A stretch of DNA of 64,000 bases from Vermamoeba vermiformis (taxonomy: Eukaryota; Tubulinea; Echinamoebida). The notes beneath the pieces were generated by a model, which was given only the letters and a program-made list of their open reading frames with translations, searched no databases and was not told the DNA's origin. Made by a program: the position numbers and the translations under genes. Numbering within the stretch: the stretch's first letter is position 1; every line of letters begins with the position of its first letter. Positions 1 to 11,177 of the stretch are shown piece after piece. The stretch is from positions 372,001 through 436,000 of the forward strand of contig JBEWZL010000276.1 in NCBI GenBank assembly GCA_045837725.1. Direction: 5' to 3'.

Positions 1-780
1 CACCGCAGTACATGAAGTGGATGATGGGCAAGGTATGCAATTGACGTTTTTAGACATATTGCCTTATTTGGTAACTGATCACGTGCCTGACAGATCACCA
101 AACTTGGCGGCAAATTCGTGCAAGGGCACGTCGAGTCCATTCAAGCGACGATCAACGAGTTCAAGAGCCAGCAAGTGACATGTGTCATCAACTGCCTCGG
201 ACTCGGCGCAGCTAAAGTGCTCGGCGACAAAGAAATGAGCCCTATTCGCGGTGTGCTCGTGCGCGTCAAATTGCCCGAAGGTCATCCCGTGAAACATTTC
301 TACTTTGACGACGAGAACCCTGAAGGCATTGTCTACATCTTCCCGCGCAAAGACGTGTGCATATTGGGTGGCATGGCTGACAAGGGCAACTGGAGCACTG
401 AGGCTCGTCTCGATGAAGTGCAAGGCATTATCAACCGTTGCTTGAAGTTGGAGCCGAAATTGGCTGATGCCACTGTTGTCGATACCTGGTACGTAGCTCA
501 TATAGAAATACAGTAGAATGACCATTTGACTGACATTGCGCGCTAGGGTTGGTTTGAGACCTGGCCGCACTGGTGTTCGCGTCGAGGCTGACACGTCCTA
601 CCAAGGCGCATTAGTCGTGCACAACTACGGTCACGGTGGCAGTGGTGAGTAGTGCCAATGCTATATGATAGGGCTAGTATTAATGTTGGTTGTAACGCAG
701 GTTGGACTGTTCAATTTGGCTGCAGTGAAGAAGTGACCGACATTGTGCAGTCACATTTGAAGCCCAAGAGCAAGCTGTAA
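1..780 (+). CDS. D-amino-acid oxidase family protein, 3' part only
   Basis: Flavoenzyme that oxidatively deaminates D-amino acids to 2-oxo acids with FAD, giving H2O2; family members usually sit in peroxisomes. The gene starts before the window. Visible exons are about 1-32, 94-488, 547-644 and 701-780, with introns starting GTATGC, GTACGT and GTGAGT. Diagnostic pieces are INCLGLGA (FAD-domain strand), GIVYIFPRKD, the C-terminal arginine motif VGLRPGRTGVRVE and the FAD signature HNYGHGGSGWT, all in family order. The protein ends SKL, a classical PTS1 peroxisomal import signal, so peroxisomal location is well supported. Whether it prefers neutral D-amino acids or D-aspartate cannot be told, because the substrate lid lies upstream. 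Confidence 0.9.
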
Positions 781-837
781 TTCATGTTATAGTCTCTATA
801 TCACTATTAAACCACTTTGTAAATTCAAATCAATTGT

Positions 838-3725
838 TTATTTGGTTTTGCTTCGTTTAACTTCCCGTTCTTCTTCGTTGTTTGATTCTGGATCGCGCTT
901 TCGTTTCTTGTCATTTGCAGTGTCATCATTGTTGTTGTTCACTTTATACGTCACAGTAACTTGTTTAATATTGGTGCCGTATCTTCGTCCAACAACAGAG
1001 CTGCGCTGGAACTGTTGCAAAGAGTTATTCAACGCAATCAGATCTGCACTGCTCGCTTGAGGAGGCACGACGACATCTGGCTTAGGCTTTGGTGCCTCTT
1101 TAACCTGTGGAGCATGTGTTGGCTTAGCAGGTGTAGACTTGGGCACGGCAACTTTATCGTCTGATTTCACGGGCGAAGAAGATCGGCCGATGTCACTGGT
1201 AGTCGTCACAATCTTCGCAAACGCGGAGGCTTTAGGAGCCTTTTTCTTATCGTCCTTGCGCTTGTTCTTCGATCCTTTCACTGTACCAACGAGTGGCTCG
1301 TCTTCTTCTTCCTCGGGCACGAGTTCTTGCAAGTTCATCGGCAGTGGCAGCCAGAACGATTTGTACAATTTGATGAGCGTGTAAGGCAGTGTATTTGAGT
1401 AGCTAGTCGGGTTATAAATGTGGTACCTTGATATAATCATGTAGTACTTACAGTGGACACAACACTTCGTCCATGAATGTGCCGAATGAGCCTCGTTGCG
1501 TGAAGTCCATAATCGCTGACACGGACTGCAACAACGTCTTGACTTCTTTGCGTGTCTCTTTTGACATGATCAAGTCCTCTTCTGAACTCTCTGTGCGGTC
1601 TTTGCCGAGCAGTGCTGTGTTCAGTTCAAATCGAATGATCGTTTGTAATAAAAATCTATAACGTGATTAGAAAGATAAATCTAATTTAGGGATAGCACGT
1701 ACATTCTAACTTTGTTTTGCACGTCAACATCTTCCCCGTTGTATTGTTTAGTCAGCTCTTCTAATGACTTGAACAAATGTGATTTCACGGCCTTGGTAAC
1801 CTCTTTAACGCCCTTTGTCGTCACTGCATGTCTGATGCACACGGATAATTGGCGCTCTACATGTGAAACATTGGTGTCCGTACAAAATCGCTCAAAGTTG
1901 CTCGTCAGAAAAGACTTGAGATCTTTGAAGGCAGGGAAGTCAAACACCATTTGATCGTTCGTAGCGTTGTCACTCATCTCTTTCAATAAGGTCTTGCTGC
2001 TCTTAGTGCCGCGTTGTTGCGGTGCTAATTGTACTACTTTGCTGGATGATTTAGTGAGCTTCGTGTTGCCGTGAAGAATATCATCTACATCGTCGTTCTC
2101 GGGCTTGTCGTTCTTTGATTTCTCCGAGAGCGCTGCCACGTGCTTAGTGCTTAATTTGGCAAAATAATCGACGCGCTTTTTCAGCTCTGCTTTGTCCGTG
2201 TCCAGTGTGACTTTTGATTGTTTTTGATTGCAGGCTTTAGTAACTTGAGACTTGAATTTGTCCAGCACGGGTTGTACAATGGCCCTAAGCACATTAGTAT
2301 GGTGCAGGTTTCGAGGGGGAATGAACTTACAAGAGCGAGGTGACCGGTCGCAGAACTACCATGAACGGTGACTCGACGCCAGTGACTTCAGCAACAATAC
2401 AAGCACGCTGATGCAACGCGCTGAGTACTTGAGCTAGCAGTGGGTCTTCATTGCTGACGTTCTCGAATGAGCACAACAATTGTTCGCGTGTCACCCAATC
2501 AGCGCCCACTGACGTCTGTTTCGCTAGACCTTTGAATACAAGGGATGTTGTTTCTTCAGTTTGTTTCGCACGTGATTTCTTGGCAGTGGACTTGGCGGTT
2601 GTTTTAATGGCTTTTTTGACGGTCCATTGATTGCGTAACTCTTCGGATAACTCGTCGGCCAGTGACATGACGGTAACTTTCTCGTTCAAGACTTGATCTT
2701 CGTGCATGAACTTGCCCTCCCACAAATGGTCCTTGGCAGTGTCGTGCAATAGGGCTTCAAGAACGGGCAAGAGACGCGAGCCATACTGCATGACTTCGAT
2801 GGGAACCACGTGACCATCCATTCCTGCCACGACTGATTTGAAAAGTGCAAGGCCTTTGTGATCTTGGGCCATCTATATTGCGTAAGAAATAATCAGACAT
2901 TTTTATGTCCTTACCTTGGAGGCATCGAACTCGTCACCTGGGCCAAAGTTAATCTCAAAGGCGCCAGGCAGAATGTGACGACTGTCAATGAAGTGTGCAC
3001 CAATGTTGTACTTAGATAGCAAAGTAGACAAGCCACTATCGTCCACGAATAATTGATTCAATTTCTTTTGTGTTCGTACTTGGATTTGCTTTGCTGTTGG
3101 TGCTTCGTCGTCCTCGTACATTGCGTTGTCATTCATTAGTGCTTGATATAACTCTAAGCTATGTGTAGGTAGAGGTGTTATAGTCCATATTTCAAAAATG
3201 CTGTCTGTTGTAGTTTCTTTGGCATCTGTTGCGAGCTGATCCAGCTTGAAATCTGTTATAGCTTGACGAATTGTCGTGTCTATTCGCTGTAAATAGCTTT
3301 TAATCGCTTGCTTTTTGGGTTTCTTTTGCTTTAATAAGCTCTCTAACTCTTTGTCGAATAAATCCAGACCAGAGAAGGCATCAAGCGATCGCCGGTCCAG
3401 TTGCGTAGAGACAGTCTGAGAATTAAAAAATTTCCACCTTAAATATACGCGTTAATTAATATCTATTATTGCAGTTATTGTCACCGTTGTAATTTAAAAA
3501 TAATGGCGCGAATTAATTAATCTTCGCTTTACAGGAAATAAAGGGATTATATAAGCGAGAACTTACCCCCATTCCAATGATTTGCATGTCTTTAAGTAGC
3601 CAGTTATTATTCGTAAAATAGATAGCTTGAGACTCTCGTTCAAGAATCCACTTCTGATCTGCAGAGAGCTCAGGCAAGAAGTTGAAGTTGATATCGACTA
3701 AAAATACTATAGATATATGTGACAT
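838..3725 (-). CDS. Unidentified large basic, probably nuclear protein
   Basis: No family recognised. The start chosen is the ATG at 3725 (MSHISIVFLVDIN), followed by a donor GTAAGTTC and acceptor TTCTCAG near 3421. Exons then run to about 2885, 2872-2327, 2292-1705, 1670-1450 and 1393-838, and all join in phase. The protein is mostly helical, with Lys-rich linkers such as KSTAKKSRAKQTEE. It ends in an acidic stretch (EEEEDE), then a Pro/Lys-rich region and basic clusters (KKRKRD, EVKRSKTK) that look like nuclear localisation signals. The overall shape, helical repeats with a basic disordered tail, is seen in chromatin and DNA-repair scaffolds, but I see no catalytic motif. An early segment, LDRRSLDAFSGLDLF, faintly recalls the MutS core, yet no MutS ATPase follows. 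Divergent from the RapGAP gene. Confidence 0.6.
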
Positions 3726-4209
3726 ATTTACATGTAATAAGAAAATGGTCGGTAAGAAATTTGGGTTGAAAAAATCGTCCGAACCGCGGGAATCGGAGGG
3801 TTGCTAATTACTCACTTAGGTAAGAGGAGGTGCAAAGCAGCAAAAGCTTATAGAAAAAGGCATCAGGCCACAAATGATGTTCCCCGAGCTCATCATTGAG
3901 ATATAGATTTCCGGATGTAAGGCCCTGAATCAGCCTGGTTGGATAATCCGTGGTACGTTCCGACTAACTAACGAAAGCGAGTCCCATGGTTTGCATAGTA
4001 CCTGCATTATCAAAGTAAATTACGCGGCAGCTGGTATGTCGACAATAATCTCCACGTTATCTCGAGGTTAAGTTCTGCGGTGAAAGAATTGTTGGTTAAT
4101 TAACCTCGGTTCTGAGCACTAGCACAATCAAAAAGTTGTACTATTGATATTAACAGCGGACACATAAATGATAGCAGTCAAAGCAAATTGATAGATCTAG
4201 CAAGTTCCG
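3726..4209. promoter_or_regulatory. Divergent intergenic region
   Basis: A 484 bp non-coding stretch between two divergently read starts (the unidentified basic protein and the RapGAP gene). It must hold both promoters. It is AT-rich with no open frame of note, and I could not pick a convincing TATA box or repeat. Confidence 0.4.
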
Positions 4210-7200
4210 ATGAGGTAAGAACTCAGTTCCGTTGTGCACAAACTTTGAAAAATCACCAATGTATATGAAATTTGTAATTGTATAATAATATAAGCGGCAG
4301 ATTTGCGCTTAATATACGCCCGATGGTTAAATGTAATTTTTGTAACGGAAAAAAAATAATATTTATTATTGATCTCCCTAATTATAAATAATTAATCAAT
4401 TATTTTATAGCGACAGCGTATATTTAGTTGAACCAACATCCGGATGGGTGTTTGAGGACGGAACGGAATTCGATCGAGAACATGCACCGGACATCTACCA
4501 TGCACCCGTAATTGAAAACAAAGAGCTTGATACGCTTTGGTACTCTCAATATTTTGCATCTCAAGGTACGATTATAATATTACATTTCTTTTTCATTCGT
4601 GCGATGCTAAATTAAGAGCGATCATGAACTTAGGAAATCCGCCGAAAGAAAATAATCAGTTTATTTATCAAACCATTTTATTAACATTTTTATTATTTAT
4701 ATAGAGCATCAAAATTATCTTGGCATCGATGAAAATTATGGACCGTATGCGTTGTCGGTGAAAAAAGAGGAGTCGAATAAACAATATAGAGCTATATTAT
4801 GGCTGAGCGAGGTAATAATAATAATATTACGCATTAATGTTCTAATAATATGCGCATTGAATATGAAATACAGTGAATCAAATATGTGAATTAATATTAA
4901 TTGCAATTAACTCGTGCAGGGCGCACAGACATTACTCATTCCATTAAAAGAAGCAAAACAGACAATAGGACCGAGCGATATATTAAAAAAGATGAATCCT
5001 AATCTCAGAAAGAAACTACGGATAGTTACAGAACCAGAAATCCAAAAGGAGTTAATTTCACTAGAAGAACAAACGAGGGTAAAAATAGAACATTAATGCG
5101 CATTTGAGCGGCTATTAATAGCATCATATTTGAAGGCTAAGCGGTATTACTCGTTTGGTGTATTATATGCCCGCAATGGACAAACACGCGAAGAGGAAAT
5201 GTTCCGAAATAGTAAGTTACAATCTCTCAGTATTATTTATAGCTTGTACTTATATAATATTACAAGGGACGGCAAGCCCCGAGTTTGACAAGTTTCTGAG
5301 TTTATTAGGCGATAAAGTAACGCTGAAAGGATGGAATAGATTCGCGGGAGGATTGGACCTAAAAAGTATGGAGTTGAAGAGGAGCTATTCGGAGCTGTAC
5401 TAATGATATGAATTATAGGCGATCGATCGGGCAAATATTCCATATTTACACAGTTCAGCGATTACGAGATTATGTTCCACGTCTCAACTTTGTTACCATT
5501 TGAGGAGAGTGACCCGCAGCAGATTGAACGGAAGAAACATATTGGCAATGATATCGTAGTGATTATATTCCAAGACGAAGATTGCAGCACACCGTGGGAC
5601 CCTCTGACAATTTCTTCACGGTTCAATCGTAAGCTTAAAATTATCGCAATTTAATTTTTGTAATACAAGCTAACACGCACGCAGATATTTATGCCATTGT
5701 ACGTCCCGTGCAAGGAGGATATAGGTAAGTAATATGAAGCTAATACGAAGGTTATCCTAACGCATGCCATTAGGGTGAACATTTCAAGGCGTGAAACAGT
5801 CAATCCTTATGGCCCGCCATTGCCGAACCCACCTGTGTTCGAAGAACATGTTTTCAAGACATTCTTGCTCGCCAAATGTAAGATCTAGTTGCCGGTTACT
5901 TATTAATACTAACACTAAATGACTTCTGAAGTAATCAACGGTGAACGAGAAACAATTCGATCAGTGCCTGACTTCAAAACAAGTTCAATTTCACAGTCGT
6001 ACTTGTCGACAATATACAGGAATTATTACCAATCAGCGGGCAAAATCAAGAAGGGACTAGCGAATTCAGCCAGCATGCCTGGCAGTACCAATAACAGCCC
6101 GCCAGCCCAACAGCTGCGGTTCAGCGATCACATGACCCTGTCCCGAAGTGACTCAGGCGGTGTTGTGGCATTTCAATCACAGAACGCCGTGTTTACTGTG
6201 AAACAAATGTTTGAGAACTTTGACAAAGAAATTTTGTGCGCTAACACATGGGGTACGTACAACGAGAGCTCGATCAAAATAGTTTCAAACGCTAATGAAC
6301 ATAACGATAGAAAATCGTATCGTGTTTGGTACTCCGGATGGATTGTATATATTTGACCCCACTCGTGGTGCCTCACTCGACCGACAGATTTACCAAGTGA
6401 ATACGAGGACACAGAAGTACACTCATTACTTGCAGATGAATATTATTCCGCAACTTGGCATTTTGGTAGCACTTACAGGTACGGCCGTCCTGAGCTTAAT
6501 CTTAGTACGACAATAGTGCTAATGTGTTTGAATAGCCAAAGCAGGAATATTCATTTACGACCTGAGCAGCATGCAAGATGAGGTCAATGGTCCGCACGAG
6601 TTCAGAGTGCCTAAAACAAAGAATGTACATTATTACGCCTTGGGCTCGTTCACTAGCGAACAGTCGCTCTTCTTGTGTTGTTGCAGCGGCAAAGAAATTC
6701 ACCTCTATCGCTGGGAGAATGACGCATTTGTCCGCGTGCAGACGTTTGTCATGCCTGATGTGCCGAAGGTCGTGGACTTTTGGGGCGAGAGTCTAGTCGT
6801 TGGTCTGCCTCGCGAGTACGCACTGCTGGACATCAACAGCTCCACGCTGCTCTCGCTGTATCAATGCAAGGGCACCGACATGACACCACTCGACGTCGTT
6901 ACCCTCGAGTCCGAGCTGTTCTTGTGCTTCAACAGTACGTAGCCAGTGTTAGTGCCATGCGAATCTAACCACTCTCTATGATCAGATATGGGTGTGTTCA
7001 TCACCGCCGACGGAAAGAAGTCACGTGGTTATGACATTGTGTGGGGCGCTGTTCCGCATCAATTTGGTACGCTAACTGCGCTATATTAGAGTATTAGACT
7101 AACACTCGCTCTCAGTATATGTATTCCCTTATATTCTAGCCTTCACACCCAAGTGTATTGAAGTCAGGTCGATGGTGAACGGCAGTTTGATTCAGACAAT

Positions 7201-7871
7201 TATTTTGGACAAACAGACGGATCACATTCAGTTCTTGACCTCCACCAATGGTCTTTTCTTCTCCATTAAGTACGTACTCCAACACTTTACCTGTCCCGCG
7301 TGCTAATTTACCATCGTTGCAGACTTTCACAGCCCCAGGCTGTTAAGGGCACGAGCTCAGCGCTGTATCAATTGCGGCTGCAAGGACCACCGCCCAACAG
7401 ACGGTCCAAGTCCCCGACTTCGAGCTTGACCCTCAACTCGCGCACTTTCAAGCGACGCACGATCAGCAGTCCGACATTGGCTGCTGCTCTCAAAGAACAA
7501 GAGCTCGCTGAGCAGTACGTGTCTAGCTTACTAATGATGTGTTTGTCGTTGTTAACACGTTGTTTTCGTGCAGGCGAGGAGCGTTGCCGGGCATTAGGGA
7601 GCGCAAGTCAGAGCGTGAATTGGTGCCGGAGCCCAGTCCGAAGATGATCAGCACATCCAGGTCTGCTGACAACTCGAACTCGGAGAAAGATTCTAACTCT
7701 GAGACCGATCTCGCCGCGAGATTTTTGATCGCTCGCAAAACTCACGGCCGAAGACCATCAAATTCGAAGCCGCAGATCGGACAGAGAAGCAGCTCAGCTG
7801 AATCACGTGATTCTATGATGTCGAGCTCTAATCAGAATAATAACTCACCGAGCTCGACGATGGAAGAATAG
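4210..7871 (+). CDS. RapGAP-CNH domain protein (GARNL3-like)
   Basis: A Rap/Ras-family GTPase-activating protein with a C-terminal citron-homology domain, the layout of animal GARNL3. A tiny first exon ATGAG (4210-4214) joins exon 4411 in phase to give [10 protein letters not shown], which avoids the upstream stop. RapGAP motifs follow in order over many exons: [25 protein letters not shown](R)[43 protein letters not shown] and HIGNDIV. The Asn in HIGNDIV is the catalytic 'asparagine thumb', and GPPLP follows. From about 6310 comes a CNH-type propeller ([31 protein letters not shown]). The last about 160 residues are Ser/Arg-rich and probably phosphorylated. The expected role is to switch off Rap at the membrane or cytoskeleton, with CNH giving the docking surface. 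The catalytic core appears complete. Confidence 0.9.
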
Positions 7872-7994
7872 CCATATTTAACTCTTTGTATTCTATCAAC
7901 TGTGTATTGTAAATATAAATTGCGCCAGAAATTGTAGTAACTTTTGTGCGGTTGATCCAGCAGTATTATTTTTAAGTTAAATACGCGCAACAAC

Positions 7995-9494
7995 ATGTCG
8001 CAAGGTAAAATTGAAACAGCAGAGATTGAAGCTGTCAGTGATGGCGGATCTGACGTGCTTGAGCCTGATGCAGGCCCAGATCTTGAAACAGATAATCAAG
8101 GTTCTAGCAGCGATGAAGAACAAGAAAACGCTAGCATGGAAGTTGAGGAATCACAAAATAATAATAACGACGGAAGTGGTGAAGAGTAAGTTAACAGATT
8201 CAAATCTCGATCGCAAAAATTCGCTGATTTTAATTATTAATAATTTACAGTAGAATTATAAGTTGATAAATAGGCGAATTAATTAAGGATCGATATTGAC
8301 ATTAATTTATTATTGGATCTGATCGCGGATTTGGATTTGCTTTACTAATTGTTATAATTTAATTATGATAGAGAGGACGAAGAAAGCGAAGAAGAGGAAG
8401 AAGATAAATTCGTGCCCGTAGATGCAAAGGGTCCTGTAACGCTTTCTGATATTGAGAGCGAAGATGTCGAACTCTGGTTGTTGAAAGTGCCTCAAAACGT
8501 AAGAAATATTCTATAAAATATCCATTAATATTCCGATAATAATTAATCGAATAACACTTTGTCAAGTTAAGAGATCTAATCACTCCTTTTAGTTTGAGGT
8601 CGATAAATTTATTGGCACGAAGCACCTTCGATTCCACAAAGTACCGCACACAGACGGTGAATTAGCGACAGTTGCAGTGCCTCACGACGATAAAGAGCGA
8701 AATTATTCGATTGTCTCTGCAGATCCCATCGAGTTTCAAACACTTGTCAATGTATTCCCCGGCAAGGATAGCAACAAGAAGCGACGACTATTACTAGGTA
8801 CTGTCGGATACATTACACATTATAGCTTGTTATAGCTCTAATCTAACGCTATATTAGGCAAACCATTCACGAAGATGTTGACTTTCGTAGAAAAAATTGA
8901 CGTTAAAATTGAAAAGAAGCAATCTGAAGCAGATATGCTGCGCAGACAAGCACCTGTACAGCCTGAAAAACTATACGTTCGATATGTCCCGCCTGGTGCT
9001 AGTACGTGAATAGTTGTTACTCAAGATGTGTTATTAACGTACTTGTCATAGAGCGTCCTGAAGAGGTGCCCAATCCGATTTTATCGAAGCGCAAACGCGA
9101 GAGTGAGAATGACACGCCGAACAAAAAGGCAAAGACATCAGCACGTGACACACCAAACAAGGGCAGTGCGAGTGAAAGTGGTGTGTTTAAGACCCCTGAG
9201 CCCGTTGCTCGTAAGAAATCATCGTCGAACATGAAGGACGGATCCACCCAAAGCAGCAACACTTCACCGACCAAGACGGTTGAATCAACGAGCGAGAAGA
9301 AAGACAAGGCTAATGAGAGTGCGAAGAAAGACAAAAAAGATAAGAAAGACAAGTCGTCGAAGGACAACATGGATGTGGATGAGTCACCCAAGAAAAAAGA
9401 CAAAGAGAACAAGTCTGAAGACGATACACCGACCTCTAGCCCGACCAAAAAAGACAAAAAACGAAAACACAAGAGCGACAAGAAGGACAAATAG
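7995..9494 (+). CDS. RNA polymerase I subunit A34.5/PAF49-like protein
   Basis: Acidic N-terminus (SDEEQ, then EEEDEESEEEEED), a short folded core and a long Lys/Ser-rich tail. The core starts VELWLLKVPQNFEVDKFIG, resembling the start of the A34.5/PAF49 dimerisation module ('LWLI..P..F....  G'). It is followed by short beta segments and RRLLLGKPFTKMLTF. The tail holds KRKRE and repeated KKDKKDKK blocks, as in human PAF49, which also has a very long basic tail. The family partners A49 in RNA polymerase I and works in nucleolar rRNA synthesis. Five exons; the first donor (8186) and acceptor (8371) join in phase through an acidic run. Sequence similarity in this family is always weak, so the call rests on the core start plus the shape. 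A generic acidic/basic nucleolar protein is the alternative. Confidence 0.5.
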
Positions 9495-9590
9495 AGTTGT
9501 AAGTTTAATATAAAGAAAAGTAATTGCTAACGAAACAAAAAATGGAATGGTTCAAAGTTATTTTCCATTTTGCTAGTCAGCTTGAATTGA

Positions 9591-10979
9591 CTAACAGAGG
9601 CCCAACAAAATCAAAGCACTGATTGAAAAGCCAATGATCGTTGAGGCGTCACTAACAGAGTTAGGCGAGGGCGTTTTGGTGCCCATAGGAGGAGTGCTAG
9701 GTACGACCACGTCCGTTGGAGCTGCGGTAGGAGTTGTAGGCGCGGCGACAGGAGGCACTAGCGCTGAACGAGGTAGCGTGAAGAATCGGATGGAGTACGT
9801 GCAACAATCGATTTTTGGGCCGAAAGTCACGATGAGATCAGTGTCAGACACACCAACAGCCACGCCCAACAAGCCTACTTCAGGCGATGAGAGGCGCGCA
9901 ATAGGCGTCCACACGTTACTCTGGCGCTGCAATATCACAGGGAGTCCCGTGGGTTCTGTAGTGTCAGGTCCTCCGCGCTTGTTGGTTGCAGCGGGCACTG
10001 CGTACGGTGCACCAACGAGCAGCGTGTCGCGGTCAATAACAGCGAATGATCGAGTGCCCAGATAGGGACTGCGAGTCGTGCTGAAACCAAACTCTTCGCC
10101 AGTGACCACTTGCAGCACCCACTGGTCGTTGACTTTCGTGTAGATGACGAGGTATCCCTGAACCTGTGATCCGGTTGGCTGAGCGTTAGGAAATGCAAAC
10201 ACAACAGTGTCTGCATCATTTGAATACAAGTAGTATTGATTGTCGCCGTAAATGAGAGACGTGTTGAAAGGAAAGCTGTCAGTCTGCAGCCAGGATTTGT
10301 CCGATTGGCGCGTGAAGATGAACGTGTGAAATGTGCCGTTATGACATATGATGAGGTTGTCGCTGATCCATATTGATTTCTGAGGATAAGCGCTGTGGTC
10401 ACAATCGGCATCCAGGGTTGGACCTGCGGACCAAGTTGAGTTGTCCTCGTCGAACAAATACGAGGAGAAGCCGCTGGCTGTAGCATAGACCAGGGTGCTG
10501 TCTGAAAGAAGGGCAGCATAATTGGAGTCCGATATCTCTAATGACGTTTGATTGACAGGCTGAAAATCCGCATCCAGTTGAAAAAGGTTCGCTACTGGAG
10601 CAGCAAAAGGAACTCCACCAAACCATTTGCCATTGTTGAATACAGTTGTTGAAAAAGATCCTGCTACTTCCGCAACTTTAAAGTATTGGCCAGCTTCCTG
10701 TTTGAATACCAAATACGGGTAAGCGTTGTCTAACCACGCACCAACCAAAATCGTGTCTTGATGAACGGCCATCGGGAGGTTAAGGTCGTTGTTAAAAAGG
10801 AAGCTCTCAGAACTGTTCGTTGGCTGCAGATTCTGGATTAAAAGTTACTAAAACGATTTATCCTGTTATAACATATAATTAACTGTTTCTACTGATTAGT
10901 CACTTACAAGTAGACCATCTACGAAAGACAGTGCAACAGCTATGAGCAACAGATGTTGTAGAATTTTAAGCGCGTTCAT
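9591..10979 (-). CDS. Secreted propeller-like surface protein with GPI-type tail
   Basis: Starts at the ATG at 10979 with a clear signal peptide (MNALKILQHLLLIAVALS). The donor GTAAGTGAC after GLL joins acceptor CTGCAG in phase to PTNSSES; the rest is one long exon. The ectodomain of about 340 residues has repeated short blades including DTILVGAW, TLLVGAPYAVP and LLGVAVGVSDTDLIV, resembling FG-GAP/integrin-alpha or bacterial 'VGAP' propeller repeats. Several N-X-S/T sites are present. A Pro/Thr-rich stalk (APTTPTAAPTD) precedes a hydrophobic C-terminus (IIGFSISALILLGLC) with nothing after it, the pattern of a GPI-attachment signal. Probably a GPI-anchored surface protein; the ligand is unknown. 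No catalytic residues seen. Confidence 0.75.
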
Positions 10980-11177
10980 CCTCGAAATTGCAGATTCGTC
11001 CGTGAGTAAAATCAACTGAGCGCACCGACGGTTAGAAAGTTCTTGTCTTGCAGCTATGAACGTTGCAAAACTTCTGGAAGTATAATCTTTTTTTTTTGGT
11101 TTCTGTCTTTTATTTTTGGTGACAGCTGTCAACCAGGACTTGAATCGATATCTCGATGGTTGATGATTCAATTTTTT

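Noticed and set aside
2900-3725. MutS-like call for the N-terminus of the unidentified basic protein
   Set aside because: Only one short stretch (RRSLDAFSGLDLF) resembles MutS; no Walker motifs or other MutS parts follow.
9017-9490. Open frame of about 157 codons on the minus strand, Ser/Leu/Phe-rich
   Set aside because: It is the antisense of the Lys/Ser-rich tail of the RNA polymerase I-like protein; AAG/AAA codons read backwards give Leu/Phe. No start context or introns.
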